From positions 186,001 through 250,000 of the forward strand of contig NZ_PVTX01000001.1 in the NCBI RefSeq assembly GCF_003003075.1: a stretch of DNA of 64,000 bases. Direction: 5' to 3'. Origin of the DNA: Isoptericola halotolerans. GTDB lineage: Bacteria; Actinomycetota; Actinomycetes; Actinomycetales; Cellulomonadaceae. The first letter of the stretch is position 1; the number at the start of each line of letters is the position of its first letter. The translations under genes and the position numbers were made by a program. The notes under the pieces were generated by a model. That model had not been told where the DNA came from, did not search any database, and saw only the letters and a list, made by a program, of their open reading frames with translations. Positions 25,709 through 34,472 of this stretch are shown one piece after another.

Positions 25709-26476
25709 TCAGCCGGCGGCCGCCGGCACGTCCAGGCCGTTGAGCTGTGCGATCGTCTCGGCGTACCGGCCGTCGACCTCGGCCCGCCGCAGGGGCTGCA
25801 CGGCGTCGACGAGGATCTCGTGCGCGTCCGGGTCGGCCGCCAGCAGCGCCATGACCTCGTCGGCGAACGCGTCGAGCGGCATCGCACCCGGGTGCTCCTC
25901 GAGGATGGGCGTCAGGCTCGTGGACACGGCCGGCGGGACGATCTCGACCAGGCGGACCCCTACCGGCTCCAGCTGGAGCCGCAGCCCCTCCGAGAGGCTG
26001 TGGATCGCGGCCTTCGTCGCGTTGTAGACGGGCGTCGCGGCGAGCGGCACGTGCGCCAGGCCGGACGACACCGTGACGAACGTGGCCCCGTCGCGGCCCT
26101 GCAGGTGCTCGGTGAAGGCCGCGAGCAGCCGCAGCGGGCCGAGGAGGTTCGTGGTGACGACCTGCTCGGCCGTGGCGAGCACGGCTGCCGAGCGCCAGTC
26201 CTCCAGCGGCATGATGCCCGCCATCGCGACGACGACGTCCAGGTCCGGGTGCTTCGCGAGGACCTCGCGGGACGCGGCCTCGACGCTCGCCGGGTCGGCG
26301 GTGTCGATCTCCACGGTGTCGATCCCGGGATGGTCCGCCGCGATCGTCGCGAGCCGCTCGGTGCGGCGCCCACCCACGATCACGGTGCTGCCGGCCGCGT
26401 GCAGGCGCTGGGCGAGAGCGAGGCCGATACCGCTCGTGGCGCCGGGGATGAAGACGGTGCTGTGCGTGATGTCCAT
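25709..26476 (-). CDS. Short-chain dehydrogenase/reductase, DltE-like
   Basis: The 255-residue protein has a Rossmann motif (FIPGATSGIGLALAQRLHAA), catalytic serine (TFVTVSSGLAHVPLA) and YNATK with catalytic tyrosine and lysine. The ending RYAETIAQLNGLD resembles DltE-type SDRs. It probably reduces a small carbonyl compound with NAD(P)H. It is divergent from an XRE-family regulator of the MmyB type across 105 bp, a common pairing in which the regulator controls the SDR. The ATG is at 26476; the long frame upstream is not coding. Confidence 0.92.
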   Translation of the reverse strand: MDITHSTVFIPGATSGIGLALAQRLHAAGSTVIVGGRRTERLATIAADHPGIDTVEIDTADPASVEAASREVLAKHPDLDVVVAMAGIMPLEDWRSAAVLATAEQVVTTNLLGPLRLLAAFTEHLQGRDGATFVTVSSGLAHVPLAATPVYNATKAAIHSLSEGLRLQLEPVGVRLVEIVPPAVSTSLTPILEEHPGAMPLDAFADEVMALLAADPDAHEILVDAVQPLRRAEVDGRYAETIAQLNGLDVPAAAG

Positions 26477-26581
26477 GGCTCCACCGTGCGCGCGGCGGTC
26501 CGGCGGCGGGAGAGGACCCCTCATCGGGGGACCGGCGATCCCTGGTTGGGCACTGGCGCACGGGGGCGCCGTCGTCGGACC

Positions 26582-27436
26582 ATGGTGGACATGGACCGCG
26601 CCGCGCTCGCCGCCTTCCTCCGCCGCCGCCGCGCGGCCGTGCAGCCCGCCGACGTCGGGCTCGCGCCCGGTGCCCGACGACGGACCGCCGGCCTGCGCCG
26701 CGAGGAGGTCGCCGCGCTCGCCGCCATGTCCGTCGACTACTACACGCGCCTGGAGCAGCAGCGCGGCCCCCAGCCGAGCGAGCAGATGCTCGCGGCGATC
26801 GCCCGGGCGCTGCGCCTGACCGACGACGAGACGGACTACCTGTTCCGCACGGCCGGGCGCGGCACGCCCGACCGCATCGTCTGCCACCCCCACGTGGCGC
26901 CCGCCCTGCAGCGGGTGTTCGACCGGCTCCAGGACACGCCCGCGGTGATCATGTCCTGCGTCGGCGAGGCGCTGGTCGCCAACGACCTCGCCGTCGCCCT
27001 GTTCGGCGACCACTCGCAGGCCCGCGGCTGGGAGCGCAGCGAGTTCTACCGGTGGTTCACCGACCCCACGAGCCGGGAGATCTACCCGGTCGCGGACCGG
27101 GACCGCCACGGCCGGGCCGTCGTCGCGAACCTGCGCGCCGCCGTCGGGCTGGTCGGCGCGGACTCGCCCGCCGGTGAGCTCGTGCGCGTCCTGCAGGCGG
27201 CCAGCCCCGAGTTCGTCGAGCTCTGGGAGCGGCACGAGGTCGCCCGGCGGTACGAGGACCACAAGGTGCTCGTGCACCCGGAGGTCGGACCGATCGAGCT
27301 GGACTGCCAGGTGCTGTTCACGCAGGACCAGACGCAGTCGCTGCTCGTCCTCACTGCCGCACCGCGCTCCGCCGACGCCGAGAAGCTCGCGCTGCTCTCC
27401 GTCGTCGGGCAGCAGGAGATGACGCGGTCGCGCTGA
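26582..27436 (+). CDS. XRE-family regulator with MmyB-like ligand-binding domain
   Basis: The 284-residue protein opens with MVDMDRAALAAFLRRRRAAV. LRREEVAALAAMSVDYYTRL is the DNA-recognition helix-turn-helix, and EQQRGPQPSEQMLAAIARAL follows. Residues 100-275 are an MmyB-like sensor domain: YRWFTDPTSREIYP, ADSPAGELVRVLQAASPEFV and HPEVGPIELDCQVL. Related domains bind small ligands such as fatty acids. It is divergently arranged with the SDR gene and probably represses it. A second in-frame ATG at 26591 is an alternative start. Confidence 0.92.
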   Translation: MVDMDRAALAAFLRRRRAAVQPADVGLAPGARRRTAGLRREEVAALAAMSVDYYTRLEQQRGPQPSEQMLAAIARALRLTDDETDYLFRTAGRGTPDRIVCHPHVAPALQRVFDRLQDTPAVIMSCVGEALVANDLAVALFGDHSQARGWERSEFYRWFTDPTSREIYPVADRDRHGRAVVANLRAAVGLVGADSPAGELVRVLQAASPEFVELWERHEVARRYEDHKVLVHPEVGPIELDCQVLFTQDQTQSLLVLTAAPRSADAEKLALLSVVGQQEMTRSR

Positions 27437-27452
27437 CCGCGGCCGCCCCGCG

Positions 27453-28937
27453 TCAGGCCAGGTGGTCCTCGACCAGTCGTGCCGCGATGCCGGTGTACGT
27501 GGCCGGGGTGAGCTCGGCGAGGCGGGACGCGACGTCGTCGGGCAGCCCGAGGGTGCCGACGAACTCGCGCATGCGGGCGGCGTCGACGCGCTGACCGCGG
27601 GTGAGCTCCTTGAGCCGCTCGTAGGGGTTCTCCATGCCCTCGACCCCGGCGACGGACGCGGCGCGCATCGCGGACTGGACCGGCTCGCCGAGCACCTCCC
27701 AGTTGTGGTCGAGGTCGTCGGCCATGAGGTCGGCGTTCACGGCGAGGGCCTTCAGGCCGCGGCGCACGTTGTCGATCGCGAGCAGCGAGTGGCCGAACGC
27801 CGGGCCGATGTTGCGCTGCGTGGTGGAGTCCGTGAGGTCGCGCTGCAGGCGGCTCGTGACCAGCGTGGCCGAGAGCGTGTCGAGCAGGGAGCAGGAGATC
27901 TCGAGGTTGGCCTCGGCGTTCTCGAACCGGATCGGGTTGACCTTGTGCGGCATCGTCGAGGAACCGGTGGCGCCCGCGACGGGGATCTGCGTGAAGAACC
28001 CGAGCGAGATGTACGTCCACACGTCGGTCGCGAGGTTGTGCAGGATCCGGTTGAAGCGAGCCATGTCGGCGTAGACCTCGGCCTGCCAGTCGTGCGACTC
28101 GATCTGGGTGGTCAGCGGGTTCCAGGTCAGGCCCAGGTGCTCGACGAACGCCTGCGAGACGGCCGGCCAGTCGGCTCCCGGCACCGCGACGGTGTGGGCG
28201 CCGTAGGTCCCCGTGGCGCCGTTGAGCTTGCCGAGGAACTCGGCACCGGCGATGCGACGGAGCTGGCGGCGGAGGCGGTGGGCGAGCACCGCGATCTCCT
28301 TGCCCATCGTCGTCGGGGTCGCGGGCTGGCCGTGGGTGCGGCTCAGCATCGGCACGTCCGCGTGCTCGCGGGCCATGTCGGCGAGCTGGTCGGTCAGCGT
28401 CTCGGCCGCGGGGAGCCACACGTCGACGACGGCGCCGCGCACCATCAGCGCGTAGCTGAGGTTGTTGATGTCCTCGGACGTGCAGGCGAAGTGCACGAGC
28501 TCGCTCGCCGCCGGCAGGCTCGTCTCGCCGAGCTCGTCGGGGGCGGCGGCGATCCGGCGCTTGATGAAGTACTCGACCGCCTTGACGTCGTGCACGGTCT
28601 CGCGCTCGATCGCGCCCAGCTCCGCGATCTCCTCCGCGCCGAACGTCGCCGGGATGCGGCGCAGGTAGGCGGTCTCGGCGTCGGTGAGCGCGGGCGCGCC
28701 GGGGACCACGGCTCCGGGCGTGCCGGCGGTCCCGTTGCACAGCGTGATCAGCCACTCGACCTCGACGTGGATGCGTGCGCGGTTCAGCGCGGCCTCGCTC
28801 AGGTGGTCCACCAGCGGCGCCACCGCACGGCGGTAGCGGCCGTCGAGCGGTCCCAGCGCGATCGGCGGGGTGACGTCGGCGAGGTCGACACGGGCGGGCT
28901 GGTCAGGCTGCGGCACGGTGGAGGTCACGCCCGGCAT
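27453..28937 (-). CDS. purB: Adenylosuccinate lyase
   Basis: The 494-residue protein acts twice in purine synthesis: it releases fumarate from SAICAR and from adenylosuccinate. PIALGPLDGRYRRAVAPLVD marks the enterobacterial-type PurB. CTSEDINNLSYALM, MLSRTHGQPATPTTMGKEIA and the signature GSSTMPHKVNPIRFENAEAN are intact. The ATG at 28937 has its purine-rich stretch immediately adjacent. An in-frame GTG at 28928 has better ribosome-binding spacing and may be the true start. Monocistronic. Confidence 0.95.
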   Translation of the reverse strand: MPGVTSTVPQPDQPARVDLADVTPPIALGPLDGRYRRAVAPLVDHLSEAALNRARIHVEVEWLITLCNGTAGTPGAVVPGAPALTDAETAYLRRIPATFGAEEIAELGAIERETVHDVKAVEYFIKRRIAAAPDELGETSLPAASELVHFACTSEDINNLSYALMVRGAVVDVWLPAAETLTDQLADMAREHADVPMLSRTHGQPATPTTMGKEIAVLAHRLRRQLRRIAGAEFLGKLNGATGTYGAHTVAVPGADWPAVSQAFVEHLGLTWNPLTTQIESHDWQAEVYADMARFNRILHNLATDVWTYISLGFFTQIPVAGATGSSTMPHKVNPIRFENAEANLEISCSLLDTLSATLVTSRLQRDLTDSTTQRNIGPAFGHSLLAIDNVRRGLKALAVNADLMADDLDHNWEVLGEPVQSAMRAASVAGVEGMENPYERLKELTRGQRVDAARMREFVGTLGLPDDVASRLAELTPATYTGIAARLVEDHLA

Positions 28938-29047
28938 TCTCCCACGGGCCGGTCACCCACGGTCGCGCCGAGGGGGTCGAGGCCACCCGGGGAGGTCGTT
29001 CTCCACAGGTCGACGGGGCTGCCCGACGGCGGCACCGGCGGCCCGCC

Positions 29048-29060
29048 TAGCGTCCCGGCC
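29048..29060 (+). promoter_or_regulatory. Leaderless -10 element of the WXG100-like gene
   Basis: TAGCGT (29048-29053) followed by 7 nt and ATG at 29061 matches the leaderless promoter layout seen repeatedly in this window. No Shine-Dalgarno sequence is present. Confidence 0.6.
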
Positions 29061-29291
29061 ATGCTGATGCCGACCTCCGACGTCGCCGTGGCGGCCGCCC
29101 GGCTGCGGGACGCGCGCGCCGCGCTCGACGACTCCGCCGACCTGCTGCGCCGCGCCGCCGACCTCGACTGGGACTCGGCGGCCGGTGCCGGCTGCCGCAC
29201 CGCCGTCGGCGACCTGCTCGCGACGATCGTGGCCGACGCCGGCACGGTCGACCTGGCCGCGCGGGTCACCGCCGGCGTCGGGACGCCGTGA
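29061..29291 (+). CDS. Small WXG100-like helical protein
   Basis: The 76-residue protein is all helical: ARLRDARAALDDSADLLRRA, then DWDSAAGAGCRTAVGDLLAT. The W-x-S-x-A turn between two amphipathic helices is the layout of WXG100/ESX-type secreted proteins and of chaperone-like partners of toxins. It is translationally coupled to the next gene (GTGA at 29288-29291), whose own N terminus is similarly helical. A type VII secretion link is inference; no secretion apparatus genes are in this window. It has a leaderless start. Confidence 0.6.
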   Translation: MLMPTSDVAVAAARLRDARAALDDSADLLRRAADLDWDSAAGAGCRTAVGDLLATIVADAGTVDLAARVTAGVGTP

Positions 29292-30841
29292 GCCGGGACC
29301 CCCGCGACACGCTCGTCGTCGTCGGCGGGCGACCTGTCGCGCACGTCGACGCCGCGGGGATCCGCGCCGCGGCGCTGCGCCTCGCGGACGCCGCGGAGGA
29401 CCTGCGCGTCGCCACCGCCGCGTGCGCGGCCGCACGGTCCGCGCTGGACCGGGACCTGTGGAGCCCGCCGCCCCTCGGCGCGCCGGACCCGACGCGGACC
29501 GGTCGGGTCCGCTGGGCGCGGGCGCTCACCGACGACGCCGCGGTCGCGCTCGCCGCCCGGGCGGAGACCTGCGCGAGCCTGCAGCACCGGCTGCTGCTCG
29601 CCGCGGGGCTCTACGAGCACGCCGAGTCCACGGCGGAGCGGGCCCTCGGTGCCGTGGTGACGGTGGGTTCCGGCGCCGCCGGAGCCGTCATCACCGGGTG
29701 GGTGAACGACCCCCTCCAAGGGCTCCCGCTGCGCTGGAGCGGCGTGCTCGGTCTGGGCCTGCTCGCTGCGCTGTCCGACGACCCCGACGCCCCGCGCGAA
29801 CCGCCGGTCGCCGTCGCGCCCGACGCCGAGCCCTCCGGCGACGGAGGGCTCGGCGGGTCGGTCCTGCGGGGCACGGCCCCGTTCGTCGACGAGGCCCTCC
29901 GGGGCGCTGGCTTCGGGGTCGCGCTCGCCGCGCCGGTCGCCGCGCACGGAGACCTCTCCGTGACCGGCGGTGCACGCGTGCTGTCCACCGCCGTGCGCAG
30001 CGCGCTGCCCGACGTCGAGGTGAGGGTGGAGCCGCTGGACGCGGGGCGCTTCACCGGGGGAGTGCCGGCGTGGCAGGGGACGGCCGCCGGCAGCGTCGCC
30101 GAGGCGCTGGCCCGCACCGCCGACCTCTACCCCCACGGCAGCAGCATCCCCGGGCGTCCGGCGCCCGGCCCGCCACCCGGCACGATCGGGGTGGAGCGCG
30201 TGGTCCACGGCGACGGCACCGTGAGCTGGACGGTCCTGGTCCCGGGGACCCAGGAGCTGTTGTCGGCCGAGAACCCGTTCGACGGCGCCACCGACCTCGA
30301 CCTCATGGCGGGCCGTGCGGCCGACGTCATGGTGGCCGTCGAGGAGGCGCTCGGGCACGCCGGGGCCGCCCGGGACGAGCCCGTGGTGCTGGTGGGTCAC
30401 TCGCTCGGCGGGATCGCCGCGGCCTCGCTGGCGGCGTCGCCGTCGTTCCGTGCGAAGCACCGCGTCGGTGGTGTCGTGACCGCCGGGGCGCCCACCGCGA
30501 CGTTCCGCACGCCCTCGGGCGTCCCCGCACTGCACCTGGAGAACACCCAGGAGCTCGTCTCGCCCCTCGACGGGCGCTCCACCGCGGAGAACCCGGCGAC
30601 GCCCGACCGGGTCACGGTGGGCCGGGACCTGGCCGCCTCCGACGACCCCCGGGACCGGGCGGCGTCGGGCAGCGTCGCGCAGGCGCACGGCGTGCCCACG
30701 CACCTGCGCACGCTGGAGCACGCACAGGCCGTGGGCAACGTGCAGGTGGCCGGGGTGGTGGGGCCGATCGAGGAGCTGCTCGCGGGGACCGGCGCGGGGA
30801 CGACCTTCTACACGGTCCGGCGTGCGTCCCCGGGCCGGTGA
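29288..30841 (+). CDS. Alpha/beta-hydrolase (lipase-fold) protein with helical N-terminal domain
   Basis: The 517-residue protein has three parts. Residues 20-120 are a helical region (RAAALRLADAAEDLRVATAA) reminiscent of WXG/LXG domains. Residues 120-160 are hydrophobic (GAVVTVGSGAAGAVITGWV). The C-terminal 250 residues are a hydrolase with SWTVLVPGTQELLSAENPFD and the nucleophile elbow VVLVGHSLGGIAAASLAA. Together with the tiny coupled upstream gene it could be a secreted or surface lipase/esterase, or a toxin of a type VII-like pathway. No signal peptide is visible. Function is inference. Confidence 0.75.
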   Translation: MSRDPRDTLVVVGGRPVAHVDAAGIRAAALRLADAAEDLRVATAACAAARSALDRDLWSPPPLGAPDPTRTGRVRWARALTDDAAVALAARAETCASLQHRLLLAAGLYEHAESTAERALGAVVTVGSGAAGAVITGWVNDPLQGLPLRWSGVLGLGLLAALSDDPDAPREPPVAVAPDAEPSGDGGLGGSVLRGTAPFVDEALRGAGFGVALAAPVAAHGDLSVTGGARVLSTAVRSALPDVEVRVEPLDAGRFTGGVPAWQGTAAGSVAEALARTADLYPHGSSIPGRPAPGPPPGTIGVERVVHGDGTVSWTVLVPGTQELLSAENPFDGATDLDLMAGRAADVMVAVEEALGHAGAARDEPVVLVGHSLGGIAAASLAASPSFRAKHRVGGVVTAGAPTATFRTPSGVPALHLENTQELVSPLDGRSTAENPATPDRVTVGRDLAASDDPRDRAASGSVAQAHGVPTHLRTLEHAQAVGNVQVAGVVGPIEELLAGTGAGTTFYTVRRASPGR

Positions 30842-30846
30842 CCCGC

Positions 30847-31236
30847 TCAGTCCCGCTTGTCGCCGGGGACGACCCAGCCGATGACCGTCTGCAGGACAGC
30901 GAGGATCAGGGCGATCCACAGGTACCACCAGAAGCCGCCCGTGACCTCCAGCCCCCAGTCGCCGATCTGGTCGGTGAGCCAGGAGGTGATCCACAGCATC
31001 AGCGCGTTGATCAGCAGGTAGAACAACCCGAGCGTGAGGATCAGCAGGGGCAGCGAGATGAGGGACACGATCGGCTTCACGATCATGCTGACCAGCGAGA
31101 AGATCGTCGCCACACCCACGATGACGAGGATGCGCCCGAGGGCGTCGTCCCCGCCGTAGATCTCGAGGTTGTCGAAGATCAGGTCGCAGATCCACAGCGC
31201 CAGCGAGGTGACGACGATCCGTGCGATGAGGTTCAT
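30847..31236 (-). CDS. Phage-holin-family-IV-like membrane protein (YvlD type)
   Basis: The 129-residue protein has four membrane helices: LIARIVVTSLALWICDLIFD, ILVIVGVATIFSLVSMIVKP, LPLLILTLGLFYLLINALML and FWWYLWIALILAVLQTVIGW. This matches the four-TM holin superfamily IV/YvlD group found as housekeeping genes in many actinobacteria. Despite the name it is not evidence of a prophage. Its start is only 17 bp from the divergent aminotransferase gene, so their promoters must overlap. Confidence 0.88.
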   Translation of the reverse strand: MNLIARIVVTSLALWICDLIFDNLEIYGGDDALGRILVIVGVATIFSLVSMIVKPIVSLISLPLLILTLGLFYLLINALMLWITSWLTDQIGDWGLEVTGGFWWYLWIALILAVLQTVIGWVVPGDKRD

Positions 31237-31253
31237 GGCGGCATCGTGGCACG

Positions 31254-32345
31254 ATGGCGCCCGTGGACACACCCCCCGACACACCGGTCACCGTCCCGCT
31301 GCGCGCCGCCGTCGCGGCCCTGCCCGCCTACGTCCCGGGCGCACGGCCGAGCGGCCGGGCGTACAAGCTCTCGTCGAACGAGAACCCGTACCCGCCGCTG
31401 CCGTCGGTGCTCGCCGCGATCCAGACGGCGGCCGCCGAGGTCAACCGCTACCCCGACATGTACGCCACCGAGCTCGTCGAGACGATCGCCGGGTACGTGG
31501 GCGTCGGTGCGGACCAGGTGGTCGTGGGCAACGGGTCCGTCGCGGTGCTGCAGCACGTGCTCGAGGCCGTCGTCGAGCCGGGGGACGAGGTCGTCTTCCC
31601 GTGGCGCTCCTTCGAGGCCTACCCGATCATCACGGCCGTGGCCGGAGGCACCGCCGTGACGGTCCCCGTGACCTCGGCGGGGCGCCTCGACCTGCCCGCC
31701 ATGGCGGCCGCCGTCACCGAGCGCACCCGCGCCGTGCTGGTCTGCACGCCCAACAACCCCACCGGGCCCGTGGTGCACGCCGACGAGCTGGAGACGTTTC
31801 TCGCGACCGTCCGCCGCGACGTGCTCGTCGTCGTCGACGAGGCGTACCTGGAGTTCGTGCGCGACCCTGCGTCGCCGGACGGTCTCGACGTGCTGCGGCG
31901 CCACCCGAACGTCGTCGTGCTCCGCACCCTGTCCAAGGCGTACGGGCTCGCCGGCCTCCGGGTGGGCTACGCCTTGGCCGCGCCCCGGCTGGCCGCCGGG
32001 ATCCGGGCCACGTCCACGCCGTTCGGGGTGAACCACCTCGCCCAGCGGGCCGGCATCGCCGCGCTGCAGCCACCCGCCCTGGCGGAGATGATCGAGCACG
32101 TCGAGGCGATCGTCGCCGAGCGCACCCGCGTGGCGGACACGCTGCGCGAGCAGGGCTGGGACGTACCGGAGACGCACGCGAACTTCGTCTGGCTCGGCCT
32201 GGGGGAGCGGACGGCGGAGCTGGCGGCGCAGGCCGCGGCGGCGGGCGTGCTCGTGCGGCCGTTCCCTGGGGACGGCATGCGGGTCAGCATCGGCGAGGTC
32301 GCGGCGAACGACGCGTTCCTGGCGCTGGCCGCCGGATGGCGCTGA
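31254..32345 (+). CDS. hisC: Histidinol-phosphate / aromatic aminotransferase (HisC/Pat type)
   Basis: The 363-residue PLP enzyme has YKLSSNENPYPPLPSVLAAI near residue 38, CTPNNPTGPVV, and the catalytic lysine K228 in TLSKAYGLAGLRVGY. Arginine in MRVSIGE binds the substrate carboxylate. Free-standing copies with this opening in actinobacteria often act as aromatic aminotransferases (phenylalanine/tyrosine synthesis) rather than in histidine synthesis. No other his gene is nearby. An in-frame GTG at 31263 is an alternative start. Divergent from the YvlD-like gene. Confidence 0.92.
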   Translation: MAPVDTPPDTPVTVPLRAAVAALPAYVPGARPSGRAYKLSSNENPYPPLPSVLAAIQTAAAEVNRYPDMYATELVETIAGYVGVGADQVVVGNGSVAVLQHVLEAVVEPGDEVVFPWRSFEAYPIITAVAGGTAVTVPVTSAGRLDLPAMAAAVTERTRAVLVCTPNNPTGPVVHADELETFLATVRRDVLVVVDEAYLEFVRDPASPDGLDVLRRHPNVVVLRTLSKAYGLAGLRVGYALAAPRLAAGIRATSTPFGVNHLAQRAGIAALQPPALAEMIEHVEAIVAERTRVADTLREQGWDVPETHANFVWLGLGERTAELAAQAAAAGVLVRPFPGDGMRVSIGEVAANDAFLALAAGWR

Positions 32346-32349
32346 GGCG

Positions 32350-34089
32350 TCAGCGCGGCAGGTTCCGCAGGTTCGAGCGGGCCATCGACATGACCTCGCC
32401 CATCCCGCCGCCGAGGATCTCCTTGGTCATGGCGGTGGCGAACCCGCGGATCTGCCCGGACGTGATCGACGGCGGGATCGACAGCGCGTTCGGGTCGGTC
32501 ATGACCTCCACGAGCGCCGGTCCGGGGGCGTCCAGGTGCTCGGCGAGCACCTTGCGCAGGTCCTTCGGCTTCTCGACGCGCTGCGACGGGATCCCGACGG
32601 CGGCCGCGATCGCCGCGTAGTCCACCTCCGGGGAGTCGGTGCCGTGCGAGGGCAGCCCCTCCACGAGCATCTCCAGCTTCACCATGCCGAGGGACGAGTT
32701 GTTGAAGACGACGATCTTGACCGGCAGGTCGTAGGCGCGGACCGTGATCAGCTCGCCGAGCAGCATGGAGAGCCCGCCGTCCCCGGCCAGCGCCACCACC
32801 TGGCGGTCGGGCTGGGCGAAGGACGCCCCGATCGCGTGCGGCAGGGCGTTGGCCATCGAGCCGTGGATGAACGAGCCGATGACGCGCCGTCGTCCGTTCG
32901 GCGTGAGGTACCGCGCCGCCCAGACGTTGTTCATGCCGGTGTCCACGGTGAACACGGCGTCGTCCGCCGCCGTCTCGTCGAGCTGGACGGCCGCGTACTC
33001 GGGATGGATCGGCGTGTGCTTCTCCACCTTGCGGGTGTACGCGCCCACCACCTTGGTCATGGTCTCGGCGTGCTTGTCCACCATGCGGCGCAGGAACTTG
33101 CGGTTCGACTTGCGCTGCACGAGCGGGTTGAGCAGCCGGAGCGTCTCGGCGACGTCGCCGTGCACCGGCAGGTCCAGGCGGGTGCGCCGGCCGAGGTGGG
33201 AGGCGTCGATGTCGATCTGGGCCGTGGGGACGTCCGCGGGCAGGAACGACTGGTAGGGGAAGTCGGTGCCCACCAGGACCAGCAGGTCTGCCCCGAACAC
33301 CGCCTGGTGGCACGAGCCGTACCCGAGGAGGCCGGACATGCCGACGTCGTGCGGGTTGTCGTACTGGATGATCTCCTTGCCGCGCAGCGAGTGACCGACC
33401 GGCGCGGCGGCGAGGTCGGCGAGCTCGAGCACCTCGTCGCGGGCGTCCCGGGCACCCGCGCCCACGAACAGCGTGACCTTCTCGGCATCGTTGATCGCTC
33501 GGGCGAGGGCGCTGACGTCCGCCTCGTTCGGCAGCACGCGGGCCGGGCACGCGCCGGGGATGAGGATCGGCGCGTCGTCGTCGGCCACCTGCTGGTCCGC
33601 GACGTCGCCGGGCAGGGTGAGGACGGCGACGCCCGGCTCGGCCAGCGCGTGCTGGATCGCCGAGCGGGTGACGCGGGGCAGCTGGGCGGCCGTGGAGATC
33701 ATCTCGGAGAACACGGACGCCTCGTTGAACAAGCGGTCGGGATGCGTCTCCTGAAAGAACTGCGTGCCGATCTCGGCGCTCGGGATGTGCGACGCGATGG
33801 CCAGCACCGGCAGCTTCGAACGGTTCGCGTCGTACAGGCCGTTGATGAGGTGCAGGTTGCCGGGGCCGCACGACCCGGCGCACACGGCGAGCTTCCCCGT
33901 CACCTCGGCCTCGGCGGCCGCGGCAAACGCGGCCGCCTCCTCGTGGCGCACGTGCACCCACTCGATGCCGTCCGTGCGGCGCACGGCGTCGACGACAGGG
34001 TTCAGCGAGTCCCCGACGATGCCGAAGATGCGCTCGACGCCGGCGGCGACGAGCTGGTCGACGAGGTGTTCGGCGACGGAGCGGGCCAT
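32350..34089 (-). CDS. poxB: Pyruvate:quinone oxidoreductase (pyruvate oxidase), TPP-dependent
   Basis: The 579-residue protein follows PoxB/Pqo. RIFGIVGDSLNPVVDAVRRT, then VRHEEAAAFAAAAEAEVTGK with the TPP-activating glutamate near residue 50. ALAGDGGLSMLLGELITVRA with KIVVFNNSSLGM is the Mg-TPP motif. The C-terminal stretch (ITSGQIRGFATAMTKEILGG) is the membrane- and lipid-binding tail. It decarboxylates pyruvate to acetate and passes electrons to quinone. GGAGG lies 8 nt upstream of the ATG. The long 5' region carries the TCACGC palindromes. Confidence 0.94.
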   Translation of the reverse strand: MARSVAEHLVDQLVAAGVERIFGIVGDSLNPVVDAVRRTDGIEWVHVRHEEAAAFAAAAEAEVTGKLAVCAGSCGPGNLHLINGLYDANRSKLPVLAIASHIPSAEIGTQFFQETHPDRLFNEASVFSEMISTAAQLPRVTRSAIQHALAEPGVAVLTLPGDVADQQVADDDAPILIPGACPARVLPNEADVSALARAINDAEKVTLFVGAGARDARDEVLELADLAAAPVGHSLRGKEIIQYDNPHDVGMSGLLGYGSCHQAVFGADLLVLVGTDFPYQSFLPADVPTAQIDIDASHLGRRTRLDLPVHGDVAETLRLLNPLVQRKSNRKFLRRMVDKHAETMTKVVGAYTRKVEKHTPIHPEYAAVQLDETAADDAVFTVDTGMNNVWAARYLTPNGRRRVIGSFIHGSMANALPHAIGASFAQPDRQVVALAGDGGLSMLLGELITVRAYDLPVKIVVFNNSSLGMVKLEMLVEGLPSHGTDSPEVDYAAIAAAVGIPSQRVEKPKDLRKVLAEHLDAPGPALVEVMTDPNALSIPPSITSGQIRGFATAMTKEILGGGMGEVMSMARSNLRNLPR

Positions 34090-34218
34090 GGCGGAGACCT
34101 CCAGGGAGCGGGTGCCGGTCCCTTGCGATGCTGCCTCAGGTGGGCCCTCGCTGCGCGGGGAAGAGCGGTGGCGCTCGGCACAGCACGGGGCCGCCCGGAG
34201 GCGGGCGTCGATCGGGAT

Positions 34219-34303
34219 GTGTCAGGAGCGCGGGAACGGTGACACCACAGCGCGCTCGGCTCACGCCTGGCGTGAGAATCACGCAATGCGTGATTCACGC
34301 GTG
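34219..34303. promoter_or_regulatory. Cluster of palindromic TCACGC/GCGTGA elements between poxB and an NTF2-like gene
   Basis: The 383-bp divergent spacer (34090-34472) holds two abutting perfect palindromes: CTCACGCC-T-GGCGTGAG (34260-34276) and AATCACGCA-A-TGCGTGATT (34277-34295). CACGCGTG follows (34296-34303). The half-sites TCACGC and GCGTGA alternate about every 9 bp. A separate inverted pair GTGTCA (34219) and TGACAC (34240) lies just upstream. It looks like a multi-site operator; the cognate regulator is unknown. The rest of the spacer shows no gene. Confidence 0.65.
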
Positions 34304-34472
34304 CGCAGCATTCCCGGATCCTGCGATGCGGGCGACCCGCGAACGGACCTCGTGCGCCCCGGGGCTGAGGTCGTGAGGTAGGCGGACACGATCCCCACCA
34401 CGCCGGTGTGCTGCTGCCCGACGCGCTGCGCTGGCTCTGGCGTGCACGGCAGCCCGCTCCTACCGTCGGACC

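Noticed and set aside
27462-29060. Plus-strand frame running over purB into the WXG100-like gene
   Set aside because: The portion over purB is antisense shadow; the real start is the leaderless ATG at 29061.
30847-31236. Prophage indication from the holin-like gene
   Set aside because: Members of this four-helix family are chromosomal housekeeping genes in actinobacteria, and no other phage gene is nearby.
32536-34242. Plus-strand frame opposite poxB
   Set aside because: No recognisable motif, composition typical of an antisense shadow, and it runs straight through the regulatory region.
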